In this document: one piece after another, positions 1 through 8,391 of the stretch | Position numbering within the stretch: position 1 is the stretch's first letter | How the letters are laid out: each line of letters opens with the position of its first letter | Translations under genes and position numbers: made by a program | Assembly: GCF_014534655.1 (NCBI RefSeq) | Contig: NZ_JACVVD010000015.1 | Coordinates: forward strand, 60,771-124,770 | DNA from: Paenibacillus sedimenti | GTDB taxonomy: Bacteria > Bacillota > Bacilli > Paenibacillales > NBRC-103111 | DNA: 64,000 nucleotides | Direction: 5' to 3' | Notes under the pieces: generated by a model | What the model saw: only the letters and a program-made list of their open reading frames with translations | Database searches by the model: none | Told to the model about the DNA's origin: nothing

Positions 1-269
1 TTAAGCGCGAAAGAGACGCCGCGCGACAACGGACGAATCACGCAGTCGTTTACCGTTCCATCGTTCTTTGTAACCTCAATTTCAATCGGGCCCGAGCAAT
101 CGAACATCGCCATGGAGGCATGCCGGACCTGATGCATATCGACTTTGACATCATAGACGAAGAGCTGCACCCATTCGCCGCCCGCCGGTCTTACCCTGAC
201 CGTAAAATCGTGATTTTCCGCTACCCCTGATGGTCCCGGATATGTAATCAGTTTTGTTTGCTTTTGCAT
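1..269 (-). CDS. N-terminal part of a carbohydrate-active enzyme, cut by the window edge
   Basis: A leftward frame starts at an ATG (complement of 267-269) and stays open for 89 codons to the window edge. The start is set by a strong GGAGG Shine-Dalgarno a few bases upstream. There is no signal peptide. The visible part reads like an all-beta N-terminal domain: it begins MQKQTKLITYPGPSG and contains RPAGGEWVQLFVYDVKVD and SMAMFDCSGPIEIEV. From memory this resembles the front domain of glycoside hydrolases, possibly GH28-like polygalacturonases, in Paenibacillus sugar loci. The catalytic part lies outside the window, so the enzyme class is inference. It is transcribed away from the GH97 remnant and AraC gene. 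Confidence 0.6.
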   Translation of the reverse strand, partial: MQKQTKLITYPGPSGVAENHDFTVRVRPAGGEWVQLFVYDVKVDMHQVRHASMAMFDCSGPIEIEVTKNDGTVNDCVIRPLSRGVSFAL

Positions 270-602
270 CTTAGTACCTCCAACATAATTAAATAGCCTT
301 ACGATCCGATACATAAGCAAATTCTCGTCCCAGACCGTTGGATAATCATATTGTATGGCCTATGGTCGCAGTATCCTATATAAAAAAACAGCAATTAGAT
401 ATAAGAATATGGAGATTCGTATGAAAAGGAAGAGCTGTATCTAAAGCTTTCAAATGATAACTTATATCAAAATACAGATGTGGGAAGCGTGTATTTATTT
501 ATGGATTTAAACAGCTATTTCTGCCATAATCAATGACATGAAGAAGCAACAGACATGGAAAGCATGGTTGGGAAAATAATATTATGGGGTGAGTATGAAT
601 GA
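270..602. other. Intergenic stretch with a possible gene remnant
   Basis: No intact gene is visible. A rightward open frame around 423-533 (EKEELYLKLSNDN then VYLFMDLNSYF) ends at TGA and has no start or ribosome-binding site. It may be a decayed fragment, but I do not recognise it. The left end carries the promoter region and Shine-Dalgarno of the leftward gene ending at 269. Confidence 0.3.
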
Positions 603-1021
603 TGGTGGAAGCTTCAAACATTGCCCTTTGTGCGGTTTCAGGCAGGTGCAGGAGACTATACGTTGTGCTATTTTGACAAACGATCGAAAGTGACGTATGC
701 GCATATGCTGGCTATGGGCGTTATTGTGTACAGCCTCATGCAGATGATGTTCTGGTATGACAAGCCATCTGATTGGAAAGGCGAACAGGTCGTAAGGTAC
801 GAGTCTATCGGAATATCAGGTGAGATCGGAGAAAGCCCGTACTGTGGAAATTCCGCTGCATTTTCTGGATGACGGGATCTAATATGCTGCCCGGATTTAC
901 GAAGATGTCCCGGAACTGGATACACGAACAAAGTTCGGGATCAGATCTGCTGTGGTTGTCAAAGGTTCCATACTTCAGCTGATAAGCTCTGGAGGAGCAG
1001 CTGTCTATATAAAACCGTTAT
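603..1021 (+). pseudogene. Remnant of the C-terminal part of a GH97 glycoside hydrolase
   Basis: The frame from 603 reads LPFVRFQAGAGDYTLCYFDK, then AHMLAMGVIVYSLMQ and FWYDKPSDWKGE. This is the pattern of the last barrel strands of GH97 enzymes (retaining or inverting alpha-glucosidases and alpha-galactosidases). The reading then shifts to another frame giving TVEIPLHFLDDG, an in-frame TAA at 880-882, then YAARIYEDVPELDTRTK and SSGGAAVYIKPL, which is the GH97 C-terminal beta-sandwich. At least one frameshift or deletion (near 830-840) and one stop codon separate the pieces, and the N-terminal two thirds are absent. It sits directly upstream of the AraC gene and is probably the relic of that regulator's target enzyme. 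It cannot encode an active enzyme. Confidence 0.75.
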
Positions 1022-1034
1022 AGGGAGGATAATC

Positions 1035-1889
1035 ATGAAGCGCCGAGTAGTTCCAATTTCTCCGGCGGAGCGGCTTCCCCTGCAGCTGGAAACGATCGGA
1101 ATGCATACCGAAGAAGAGAAAATTGAAAGAACGAAAGGATATCCGTGCTTCCATTGGCTTCAAACGATTGAAGGAGAGGGAGAGCTATCGGCGGGCGGCC
1201 ACACTTGGAAAATGACGGCACGCTCGGGGGTGCTGCTGACCCCCGGAACGTCCCACCGGTATGAGCCCAAATGCGGAAACTGGCGCAGCGGATATCTTAC
1301 ATTTCATGGAAGCATGGCGGCAAATCTCGTTCAAGCGATGGGGTGGAAAGAAGCCGAACGGTTTCAGTGGGAGTCCGGCCATGACCGGATATCGCAGCAG
1401 CTGGAATGCATGCTCGGGCTCGCCGAATCCGGGGGGGATCCGTCGGGGTGGCAAATCTCGGCTGAGCTGTACCGTTTTCTGACGCTGCTTCGGACCGATG
1501 CCCGTACGGACAACAGGCCATCCATGTCGAAGCGATTATCGCGTGTTCAAGATCTGCTTGATTGGCTTGAAGCCGGATTCTCCGACCCGGGGATTGGACT
1601 GGCGGAAATGGCTGAGCGGCTCGGCATCGGCGAACGGCAGCTGAACGAGAAGTTTCATGAGCTGTTCGGCCAAACGGCGTACGCCTATTTGATTCAGCTC
1701 AGGCTCCGCAAAGCGAAGGAATGGCTCCCCTCCCGTCCGGATTGGACCGTACGCCGCATCGGAGAGGCCGTTGGCTTTCGCGACGCCAGCCATTTTATCG
1801 CCACATTCCGCCAAAAGGAAGGCATGACGCCGGATACGTACCGGAGGCTGTATGGCGGAGGAATAACGTCGGAACGGCAGCCGGATTAA
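1035..1889 (+). CDS. AraC-family transcriptional regulator
   Basis: This 284-residue protein has an N-terminal cupin-like sugar-sensing part (about 15-140, with HWLQTIEGEGELSAGG and LLTPGTSHRYEP) and a C-terminal double helix-turn-helix domain (about 180-275, with IGLAEMAERLGIGERQL and VRRIGEAVGFRDASHFIATF). The length and the GMTPDTYRR ending are typical of the family. The ATG follows GGGAGG with normal spacing. It lies just upstream of a sugar ABC permease pair, so it probably controls that operon in response to a sugar; the ligand is unknown. Confidence 0.9.
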   Translation: MKRRVVPISPAERLPLQLETIGMHTEEEKIERTKGYPCFHWLQTIEGEGELSAGGHTWKMTARSGVLLTPGTSHRYEPKCGNWRSGYLTFHGSMAANLVQAMGWKEAERFQWESGHDRISQQLECMLGLAESGGDPSGWQISAELYRFLTLLRTDARTDNRPSMSKRLSRVQDLLDWLEAGFSDPGIGLAEMAERLGIGERQLNEKFHELFGQTAYAYLIQLRLRKAKEWLPSRPDWTVRRIGEAVGFRDASHFIATFRQKEGMTPDTYRRLYGGGITSERQPD

Positions 1890-1970
1890 CCGGCCGCCGC
1901 GCTCGTTGTGCCCCAAAGACTCGAGGTCTGCTCAAATATGAGGACAAGAACACATAGGTCTATTAGATTC

Positions 1971-1990
1971 GCGCGTTGCGCGTTTTTTTA
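1971..1990 (+). terminator. Possible terminator after the AraC gene
   Basis: A short GCGC-GTT-GCGC hairpin is followed by a run of seven T residues, about 80 bases after the AraC stop. The stem is short but GC-only. Confidence 0.4.
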
Positions 1991-2121
1991 TTTGCGCGAC
2001 TAAGAAAGTAATAACCATTATTACGAAAACATCGTATCAAATCGATATAAATCTAATCGTTGTTAGGTGTTCCTTCCTCCGATCCATAGGTAGAATGAAG
2101 ATACAGACAAGGAGGGGGAAC

Positions 2122-3015
2122 ATGATTGCAAAGGTATATAAATATCGCACGCAGTACCTCATGATTTTGCCGGCAGCTGTGTTGCTTTTTCTGTTCAATT
2201 ATGTCCCGATGGCGGGCATCCAAATCGCGTTCAAGGATTTTGCGATCGGGTCGTCTATTTGGGAAAGTCATTGGGTCGGTCTGGACAATTTCTCTTTCGT
2301 TCATGATTCGCAATTTTGGAAAATTGTTCAGAACACACTGTATATTTCGGTTCTGAAGTTCGTTTTCGGATTTCCGGCGCCGATTCTTCTCGCATTAATG
2401 ATCAATGAGATTACCCATCCGGTCTTTAAGCGGTTCGTACAGTCGGTCAGCTATTTACCGCACTTCTTTTCCTGGATCGTGGTGGCCTATATCCTGCAAT
2501 CCTTTCTGACCCTGGACGGCGGATTTGTGAACGATATCATCGGACGCTTGGGAGGAAAACCCATATTCTTCCTGGGCACCACGGAATGGTTCCGTCCCAT
2601 GATCATTTCGAGCGGCTTATGGAAAGAGGTGGGTTGGAACACCATCCTCTACCTGGCGGCGATCTCTACGATCGATCCGCAGCTTTATGAAGCCGCGAAA
2701 GTCGAAGGTGCAGGCAAATTCGCACAGATACGCCATATTACGCTGCCGGGCATCCTGCCAACCATATCGATTGTTCTGATTCTAAGCATTCCGGGCCTAA
2801 TCAGTGTGGGAATGGATCAGATCTATCCCATGATGAATTCGGCGAATCAGGAGGTTGCGGATGTTCTCGATACCTACGTACTTCGCAACGGGCTTCAGCA
2901 AGGCTATTTCGGCATGGCTACCGCCATCGGTTTAGTGTCCTCGGTCATTAGTCTCCTTCTTGTTGTGACGACGAACTCGATCTCCAAGAAAATCAACGAA
3001 GAGGGGCTGTGGTGA
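2122..3015 (+). CDS. Sugar ABC transporter permease, LplB type
   Basis: This 297-residue polytopic inner-membrane protein belongs to the LplB/YtcP-associated permeases of oligosaccharide ABC importers. It shows about six hydrophobic segments, the N-terminal LFNYVPMAGIQIAFKDF motif and the EAAKVEGAGKFAQ coupling helix (EAA loop) that contacts the ATPase. The ATG at 2122 is chosen because AAGGAGGGGG lies just before it; a frame extension upstream has no such site. The second permease starts three bases after its stop. The cognate binding protein is truncated (3976-4467) and no ATPase gene is present. Confidence 0.92.
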   Translation: MIAKVYKYRTQYLMILPAAVLLFLFNYVPMAGIQIAFKDFAIGSSIWESHWVGLDNFSFVHDSQFWKIVQNTLYISVLKFVFGFPAPILLALMINEITHPVFKRFVQSVSYLPHFFSWIVVAYILQSFLTLDGGFVNDIIGRLGGKPIFFLGTTEWFRPMIISSGLWKEVGWNTILYLAAISTIDPQLYEAAKVEGAGKFAQIRHITLPGILPTISIVLILSIPGLISVGMDQIYPMMNSANQEVADVLDTYVLRNGLQQGYFGMATAIGLVSSVISLLLVVTTNSISKKINEEGLW

Positions 3016-3018
3016 CGG

Positions 3019-3915
3019 ATGAAAGTGACTGCGCTTGAACGGGCAGGACAGAGTCTTATCATGTTCCTGCTGCTACTTATGTGCATTTCGATTCTTTACC
3101 CATTTCTGTATATGCTGGCGATCTCGCTCAATACCGGGTCGGATGCCGCAAGAGGCGGCGTCTACCTCTGGCCGCGTTCGTTCACTTGGATCAATTACCA
3201 AATCGTTCTGGGTAACGAGGTCATTCGCCATGCCTATCTGGTCACGATTGGAAGAACGGTTGCCGGCACGATCGGCGGGCTTGCCGTCACGCTTGCGGCC
3301 GCATACGGGTTATCGTATAAGTGGCTTCCGTTTCGAAACGGCATTCTGACCTATATCCTTATCACCATGCTGTTCAATGGAGGATTGGTCCCCTTCTACA
3401 TCCAGTTGTTTAAGTTGGGACTAACCAATACCTTCTGGGTTTATATCATCCCTGGTCTATTCTCGGCTTGGAATATGTTCGTTATGCTGAAATTCATTCA
3501 AGGCATTCCCGAAGCGATGATCGAATCCGCCGAACTGGACGGTGCGGGACCGGTTAGGATTCTGGTTCAAATCATCGTACCACTGTCGAAACCTATGCTT
3601 GCCGCGCTTGGACTCTTTACGGCCGTGGGTCATTGGAACGACTGGTTCTCTGGAGCATTTTTTGTCACCAACCAGAATTTGATCCCAGTCCAGACGTTCC
3701 TGCAACAGCTGCTGTCTGCACAAGACCTATCAGCCGTTCTGAGCTCCAATCAAAATCAGGAGGCACTCGCTCGAGGCTCAACGTTGAATAATATCACGTT
3801 GTTGTCGGTCAAAATGGCCACCGTGATGATCAGCGCGCTTCCGATTCTTGCTGTTTACCCTTTCCTGCAGAAATATTTTGTCAAAGGAATAATGATCGGT
3901 TCGGTCAAGGGTTAA
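3019..3915 (+). CDS. Sugar ABC transporter permease, LplC/YtcP (MalG) type
   Basis: This 298-residue membrane permease has about six hydrophobic segments and the family N-terminus with LYPFLYMLAISLN. The cytoplasmic coupling loop reads ESAELDGAGPVRIL, and the C-terminus ends in KYFVKGIMIGSVKG, a hallmark of the family. It is translationally linked to the upstream permease and pairs with it to form the membrane channel. A binding protein normally follows; here it begins at 3976 but is broken. Confidence 0.92.
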   Translation: MKVTALERAGQSLIMFLLLLMCISILYPFLYMLAISLNTGSDAARGGVYLWPRSFTWINYQIVLGNEVIRHAYLVTIGRTVAGTIGGLAVTLAAAYGLSYKWLPFRNGILTYILITMLFNGGLVPFYIQLFKLGLTNTFWVYIIPGLFSAWNMFVMLKFIQGIPEAMIESAELDGAGPVRILVQIIVPLSKPMLAALGLFTAVGHWNDWFSGAFFVTNQNLIPVQTFLQQLLSAQDLSAVLSSNQNQEALARGSTLNNITLLSVKMATVMISALPILAVYPFLQKYFVKGIMIGSVKG

Positions 3916-3975
3916 CATTAGGGTATTAGGCATCTTTCATATACCAATTCTTTCAGATTAAAGGGGAGGTAGAAC

Positions 3976-4467
3976 ATGAAGTTCAAATCTGGTGTAAGGA
4001 AAAGTACAATTGCACTAACCTCTGCAGTCCTGCTAGTCCTAGCGGCCGGCTGCTCAAGCAACAGCAACGGCAATGCAGGAACGGGGGACACCAAATCGAG
4101 TTCGGATAGCCCGAAAAAAACGGCGGATGCTGCGGGCTCCAATCGCTTCAAGCTTTGGCTAGGCTGGTCGGCAACGATCAACAACGACAGCTGGGTTCAA
4201 CAATCTTGGAAAACGGAGAAGCCGGGTATCGATGTTCAGGTGGAAGCTACACAGGGGGACGCCCTCACAGCACTAAACCTCAAGATGAATACCGGCGGTT
4301 TCGATGACGCTGCGATCTTCGGTAGGAGTCAGGTTGTCAACGATGCCATGAAGCGTTCCAACCTGATTCAGCCGCTCGAGAAGTACTTTAACATGCCTGA
4401 GAAGTATCCGAGTCTGGCATCAAGTCATTATCTTCTTACAATCTGGTCAAAAGCATCCATCAATTAG
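3976..4467 (+). pseudogene. Truncated sugar-binding lipoprotein of the ABC importer
   Basis: The frame starts well, with GGGGAGG before the ATG, a lipoprotein signal (LLVLAAGC lipobox, Cys at about residue 26) and a Ser/Thr/Asn-rich linker. The binding-protein core follows (FKLWLGWSATINNDSW, LNLKMNTGGFDDA). It stops after 163 residues, whereas family members usually have about 500-560. The last dozen residues (about SSHYLLTIWSKASIN) do not fit the family, so a deletion or rearrangement near 4420 has removed the rest. The importer encoded by 2122-3915 therefore lacks its usual receptor here. Confidence 0.8.
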
Positions 4468-4471
4468 TTTA

Positions 4472-4500
4472 GCCAAAACCTGTTATTGACGGGTTTTTGG
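4472..4500 (+). terminator. Hairpin after the truncated binding protein
   Basis: CCAAAACC pairs imperfectly with GGGTTTTTGG around a short loop directly after the truncated frame. The T run lies inside the stem, so terminator function is uncertain. Confidence 0.3.
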
Positions 4501-4716
4501 TGCAATGGGCTGGTGAGATTTGTAGCGTATGAGGTATTAAGATGTAGTCAGAAGATGTAAAATTACTTTCGGAAAATTGGGGTGGGAATAATTATCTGAG
4601 TTACTATTGGATGTTTGTACATCATCTTCGTATCTTGGAATGAGGTGCATATGGTAAAGGGTTAGGTCGTTATATTTTCCGCCATTTTGGACCAATCATA
4701 CCCGGTTTGTTGGGTC

Positions 4717-6339
4717 TTATTTGCTCTGCCGGATGATATGATCCGCCGTGCGTATGGCTAGAGCCACCATCGTGAGCGTTGGATTTGCTGCGCCCATAAC
4801 CGGAAAAATGCTGTTATCCGCTACGTAGAGACCGGGTACACCATGAATTTGCCCGTACCGGTCGGTTGCCGAGGTGTCTGGATCGTCGCCCATCCTGCAG
4901 GTCCCGGCTTCGTGGTCGCCGGCGACCGGCTCATCGGGGACCAAAGAGACGAGCGGGGTTCCAATCGCGGACGTAACCCGTTTTACTTCGTCCGTTGCCT
5001 GTTGAAGAATGGCTTTGTCCGCTTCATTATAATCAAGGTGAATTTGCAGTTCAGGTACGCCGTATTCGTCACGTCTGAACGGGTCGAGATTAATTTTGTT
5101 TTCGTACCGCGGTTGGACCGTCCCGAAGCCGGCAACAAACACATCCATTTCTTCTTGGAACGGGATTTGTTTGTCATGATAAAACTGATAACCGATCGGT
5201 CCTTCCACCACCACTTGGTAAGGAAGCTTCTCGGTTTCGGGAATCAATATGCCTATCGGACCTAATACATACGGATAATCTTTGCGATTGAATTTGGCTG
5301 TTCCTCTGACTGCCGAGTGATTGATCAGATAATGGCCGATCGCGTTTCCTCGGATCCCTGAATGCAGAAGGATGCGCGGAGTTCCAAAAGTACTTGCGCT
5401 CAAGACGACGGTTTTCGCTTTCAGGACACAGGATCGTTTATCGGGTGTCATCACATGAACGCCTGCGACACCCTTTTTATCGGTCACCACCTGCACGGCG
5501 CGGGCCAGAACCGCCAAATCGTACGTCTTTCGATACAGCGCTTTGGCGAGAAACGAGATCGAGCTGAAAAAGACGTTAGAGTGAATCTCGCCGTACTTGG
5601 TCGGTTCCAAATCAACAGCCAGCGGCCCGTTCACCGCTGCGGGATACGGGCCGTTCCGTAGCTGATGGAGGAAAATTTGGTTAATCGGGGATCCTTCGGT
5701 ATATCGATTTGAAACGTTCATGACTTGCTCGGCGATACGATAGTACATGTCCATCTCCCATTGGGGTACAGGCCATTGCTGGGGATCAAGGTACATGCGC
5801 GGACTGACCCCCGACCAGACCAAGGACCTGCCTCCGACAGCGATGAGCTGGCGGAAATTTGTGCCGGAGACAGGAATTTTGAAACGCGGACTGTGATACG
5901 CCAAGTCGATCCAACGCTGAAAGCTCATGGTTTCGATATTTCGTGCATGAGTTGGCAGAAGCAGATTTCCCGCTTCGACGACACCGATTTTCTTGCCATT
6001 GTTTCTCCATTGTTCGCATAATCGCCAGAGTACCGCTCCTCCGCCTGGCCCGGTGCCTACGATTAGTACATCATACTCGGTTTGACTCATTTTCTCCAAG
6101 GAGCTTATCGTTATCCAAGATCCCTCGGAAACCGGGGCGGGAGTAACGTGGATAAAGCTAGGCTCCGAATAGGCCCGCCCCTCGGAAGAAGCGAGGGGAA
6201 GATAAACGGGAATTCCGGTAAGAGGATGATCTGGATCGGGAATTCGGAAGTTTAAAGTTATCAGTTCTGATAGGTTGATGTGAAACTTTTGAGCAATTTT
6301 TCTGAGCGTATCTCTTTTGTCTGCCACATATATCCGCAT
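4717..6339 (-). CDS. LysM-domain GMC-type oxidoreductase (second of a tandem pair)
   Basis: This is a 540-residue flavoprotein. Residues 1-50 form a LysM fold (DTLRKIAQKFHINLSELITLN, then GIPVYLPL), a domain that binds peptidoglycan-type glycans. Residues about 88-540 are a GMC oxidoreductase: YDVLIVGTGPGGGAVLW is the FAD-binding Rossmann motif, DHEAGTCRMGDD carries the candidate catalytic His, and GAANPTLTMVALAIR the partner Asn. There is no signal peptide. ATG at 6339 is preferred over GTG at 6348 because AAGGA lies about nine bases before it and because it aligns with the paralogue. It lies 75 bases behind its paralogue on the same strand. The substrate is unknown (an alcohol or sugar). 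A LysM without export signal recalls spore-coat proteins such as SafA. Confidence 0.88.
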   Translation of the reverse strand: MRIYVADKRDTLRKIAQKFHINLSELITLNFRIPDPDHPLTGIPVYLPLASSEGRAYSEPSFIHVTPAPVSEGSWITISSLEKMSQTEYDVLIVGTGPGGGAVLWRLCEQWRNNGKKIGVVEAGNLLLPTHARNIETMSFQRWIDLAYHSPRFKIPVSGTNFRQLIAVGGRSLVWSGVSPRMYLDPQQWPVPQWEMDMYYRIAEQVMNVSNRYTEGSPINQIFLHQLRNGPYPAAVNGPLAVDLEPTKYGEIHSNVFFSSISFLAKALYRKTYDLAVLARAVQVVTDKKGVAGVHVMTPDKRSCVLKAKTVVLSASTFGTPRILLHSGIRGNAIGHYLINHSAVRGTAKFNRKDYPYVLGPIGILIPETEKLPYQVVVEGPIGYQFYHDKQIPFQEEMDVFVAGFGTVQPRYENKINLDPFRRDEYGVPELQIHLDYNEADKAILQQATDEVKRVTSAIGTPLVSLVPDEPVAGDHEAGTCRMGDDPDTSATDRYGQIHGVPGLYVADNSIFPVMGAANPTLTMVALAIRTADHIIRQSK

Positions 6340-6414
6340 GGATTTCACATCCTTATCGTTCTCGCCGCCACATCTCTTAGCGTGGGTTTTATGTTATTGG
6401 CACTTCATCTTTCC

Positions 6415-8097
6415 CTAAGAAGTTTGTTGGATATAATCTGCTGTACGAATGGCCAAAGCTACGGTAGTGAGCGTTGGATTGGCCGCACCGCTGGCGGGAA
6501 TGACGCTGTTGTCAGCCACAAAAAGACCTGATACGCCGAAAACTTCGCCATACCGATTTACTGCTGCATGGCGTGAATCATCTCCCATACGGCAGGTGCC
6601 CATCTCATGTATTTCTTCACCCGGCAGTCTGAGACAGACTTCCGATCCGCCGTTTGTAAGTAAGGTCGCATTCATGGCATGACTCGCCTGTTTAACGCCT
6701 TCAGCCATTTTACGGATAACTTCAAGATCACGATTATTATAGGAGAAGCAAACCTGCAGCTCTGGCATGCCGTATTCATCCCTTGTCTCGGGATCTAAAG
6801 AAACGTAATTTTCATATCGCGATTCGACCTTTCCTGATGCTTGAAAATTGACTCCCCACTCCTGCTGCAGAGGTTCTGTTTTATAATGATACCAGTAGTA
6901 TTGACCTGGTCCGTACATCTGTATTTGATAGGGGCGTTCATCCGTTTGGGGTATTAATATGTTAAGTGTGCCTAAGACTTCCGGAAATTCAAGACGGCTT
7001 ATGATTGCGTTGCCAACTACTCTCGAATGATTGGTCAGGTAATGGCCGACCGCTTCGCCTTGGATCCCCGAGTTCAGTAAAATGCGTGGAGTTTCCAGTG
7101 TACTCGCGGAAAGAACTACAGTTTCTGCTGAGATATCATAAGATTTTTTATCCGGAGACATGACCCTGACGCCGGCCGCTCTCCCTTTTTCCGTCAGCAC
7201 CTGAACTGCGCAGGCCCTCACCGTTAAATCGAACGGCCGCTGATTCAAGGCTCGTGCAAGAAATAACATCGAACTAAAAAATACATTCGAATGAATTTCT
7301 CCATACTTGGTCTGTCCAAGATCGACAGCTACCGGCATGTCTTCGGCTTCAGGAAATCCCTGCGTCTGAAGACGTTCGAGAAGCTTTTGCGTTAACAATG
7401 ACCCCTGGGAGTAGTTTCGAGTCACGCTCATCACTTTTTCGGCCATGCGATAGTAGTAATCCATTTCTTTTAAAGGAATAGGCCACTTCATTATTTCAGT
7501 AGGGTGCATACGGGGAGATACCGCGTTCCAAATCAGCGTTCTTCCGCCTAAAGCTAAAAACTGTTGAAAAGCCAAGGGAAACGATGCTTCAATAAAATCA
7601 GGAATCGGACATGCAGGCTGCGATTCCCCAATTTTTTTCCAAAACTTGGGATTACTCCAATATTTAACATATCGTTCGGCATCTAAAGTCGCAATGTTTT
7701 GGGCATTTGTCGGCAGCAATAGATCACCGGCTTCTATAACTCCTATTCGTTTCCCGCTTTTCCCCCATTTTTCGCATAATCGCCAAAGGACCGCTCCGCC
7801 CCCGGCGCCTGTGCCGACAATGACCACATCATAATGCGTCCGGGCCATCTGTTCCAGGGAGGTAAGGGGAATCCAATGATCCAGATACTCAGGTAGCGGT
7901 TCCACTGGACAAATGTGAAGTGGGGCCGAGGGTTTGCTGAAGGGTGCCCAGGAAGGAAGTTTTATTTGTAAGCCGGTGATATCTCGATAAGGAGCTCTAA
8001 TATGTGGATTGAGGGAGACGAGTTGTTCCAATTCGATATCATATTTTTTTGCAATTTTGAAGAGCGTATCGCCATCACTCGCAATGCAGATCTTCAA
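6415..8097 (-). CDS. LysM-domain GMC-type oxidoreductase (first of a tandem pair)
   Basis: This 560-residue paralogue has the same layout as the protein at 4717-6339. It starts with a LysM module (DTLFKIAKKYDIELEQLVSLN, GLQIKLPSW), followed by a linker and a GMC core with VVIVGTGAGGGAVLWRL, EIHEMGTCRMGDD and GAANPTLTTVALAIR. Starts possible are GTG 8103, closest to the AAAGGA site, and TTG 8097, which aligns with the start of the paralogue; the choice changes two residues. No signal peptide is present. A middle insert (about 165-190) is longer than in the paralogue. The two genes form one leftward operon and probably arose by tandem duplication followed by clear divergence. Confidence 0.88.
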   Translation of the reverse strand: MKICIASDGDTLFKIAKKYDIELEQLVSLNPHIRAPYRDITGLQIKLPSWAPFSKPSAPLHICPVEPLPEYLDHWIPLTSLEQMARTHYDVVIVGTGAGGGAVLWRLCEKWGKSGKRIGVIEAGDLLLPTNAQNIATLDAERYVKYWSNPKFWKKIGESQPACPIPDFIEASFPLAFQQFLALGGRTLIWNAVSPRMHPTEIMKWPIPLKEMDYYYRMAEKVMSVTRNYSQGSLLTQKLLERLQTQGFPEAEDMPVAVDLGQTKYGEIHSNVFFSSMLFLARALNQRPFDLTVRACAVQVLTEKGRAAGVRVMSPDKKSYDISAETVVLSASTLETPRILLNSGIQGEAVGHYLTNHSRVVGNAIISRLEFPEVLGTLNILIPQTDERPYQIQMYGPGQYYWYHYKTEPLQQEWGVNFQASGKVESRYENYVSLDPETRDEYGMPELQVCFSYNNRDLEVIRKMAEGVKQASHAMNATLLTNGGSEVCLRLPGEEIHEMGTCRMGDDSRHAAVNRYGEVFGVSGLFVADNSVIPASGAANPTLTTVALAIRTADYIQQTS

Positions 8098-8340
8098 TAC
8101 CACCAGATCCTTTCAAAAACGATACAAGATACAACGCAATTTTCATTTTGCAGTTGTTCTAAATATCGACACGCGGTCTAGTTCATAAATGTGTTGCATC
8201 CATCCTGAAAAATATCTATGTATACCTATGATGTTGAATGTTGGTTTATGATTTTCTTTACCAAAGGATAGCTACTGTCGTTTTGAAGTGCATGGCGTGA
8301 GCGGACAATCAAAAAGGCTTCAACCATCATTTAGATTCAG

Positions 8341-8382
8341 GGATCCCGCCAACATTTTAACGTTATAATATTGGCGGGATCC
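8341..8382. repeat. Perfect 12-bp inverted repeat between two leftward genes
   Basis: GGATCCCGCCAA at 8341-8352 is exactly mirrored at 8371-8382. It lies between the SDR stop and the GMC operon. No T run follows on either strand, so it may be a terminator-like structure, a protein site or a repeat end. A related string, GGGTCCCGCCAAC, occurs near 11584. Confidence 0.55.
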
Positions 8383-8391
8383 TTGATACGG

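Noticed and set aside
4560..4716. Acetyltransferase-like frame before the GMC gene
   Set aside because: A short frame (AYGKGLGRYIFRHFGP) has a weak GNAT flavour but contains stops and no start; the resemblance is too slight.
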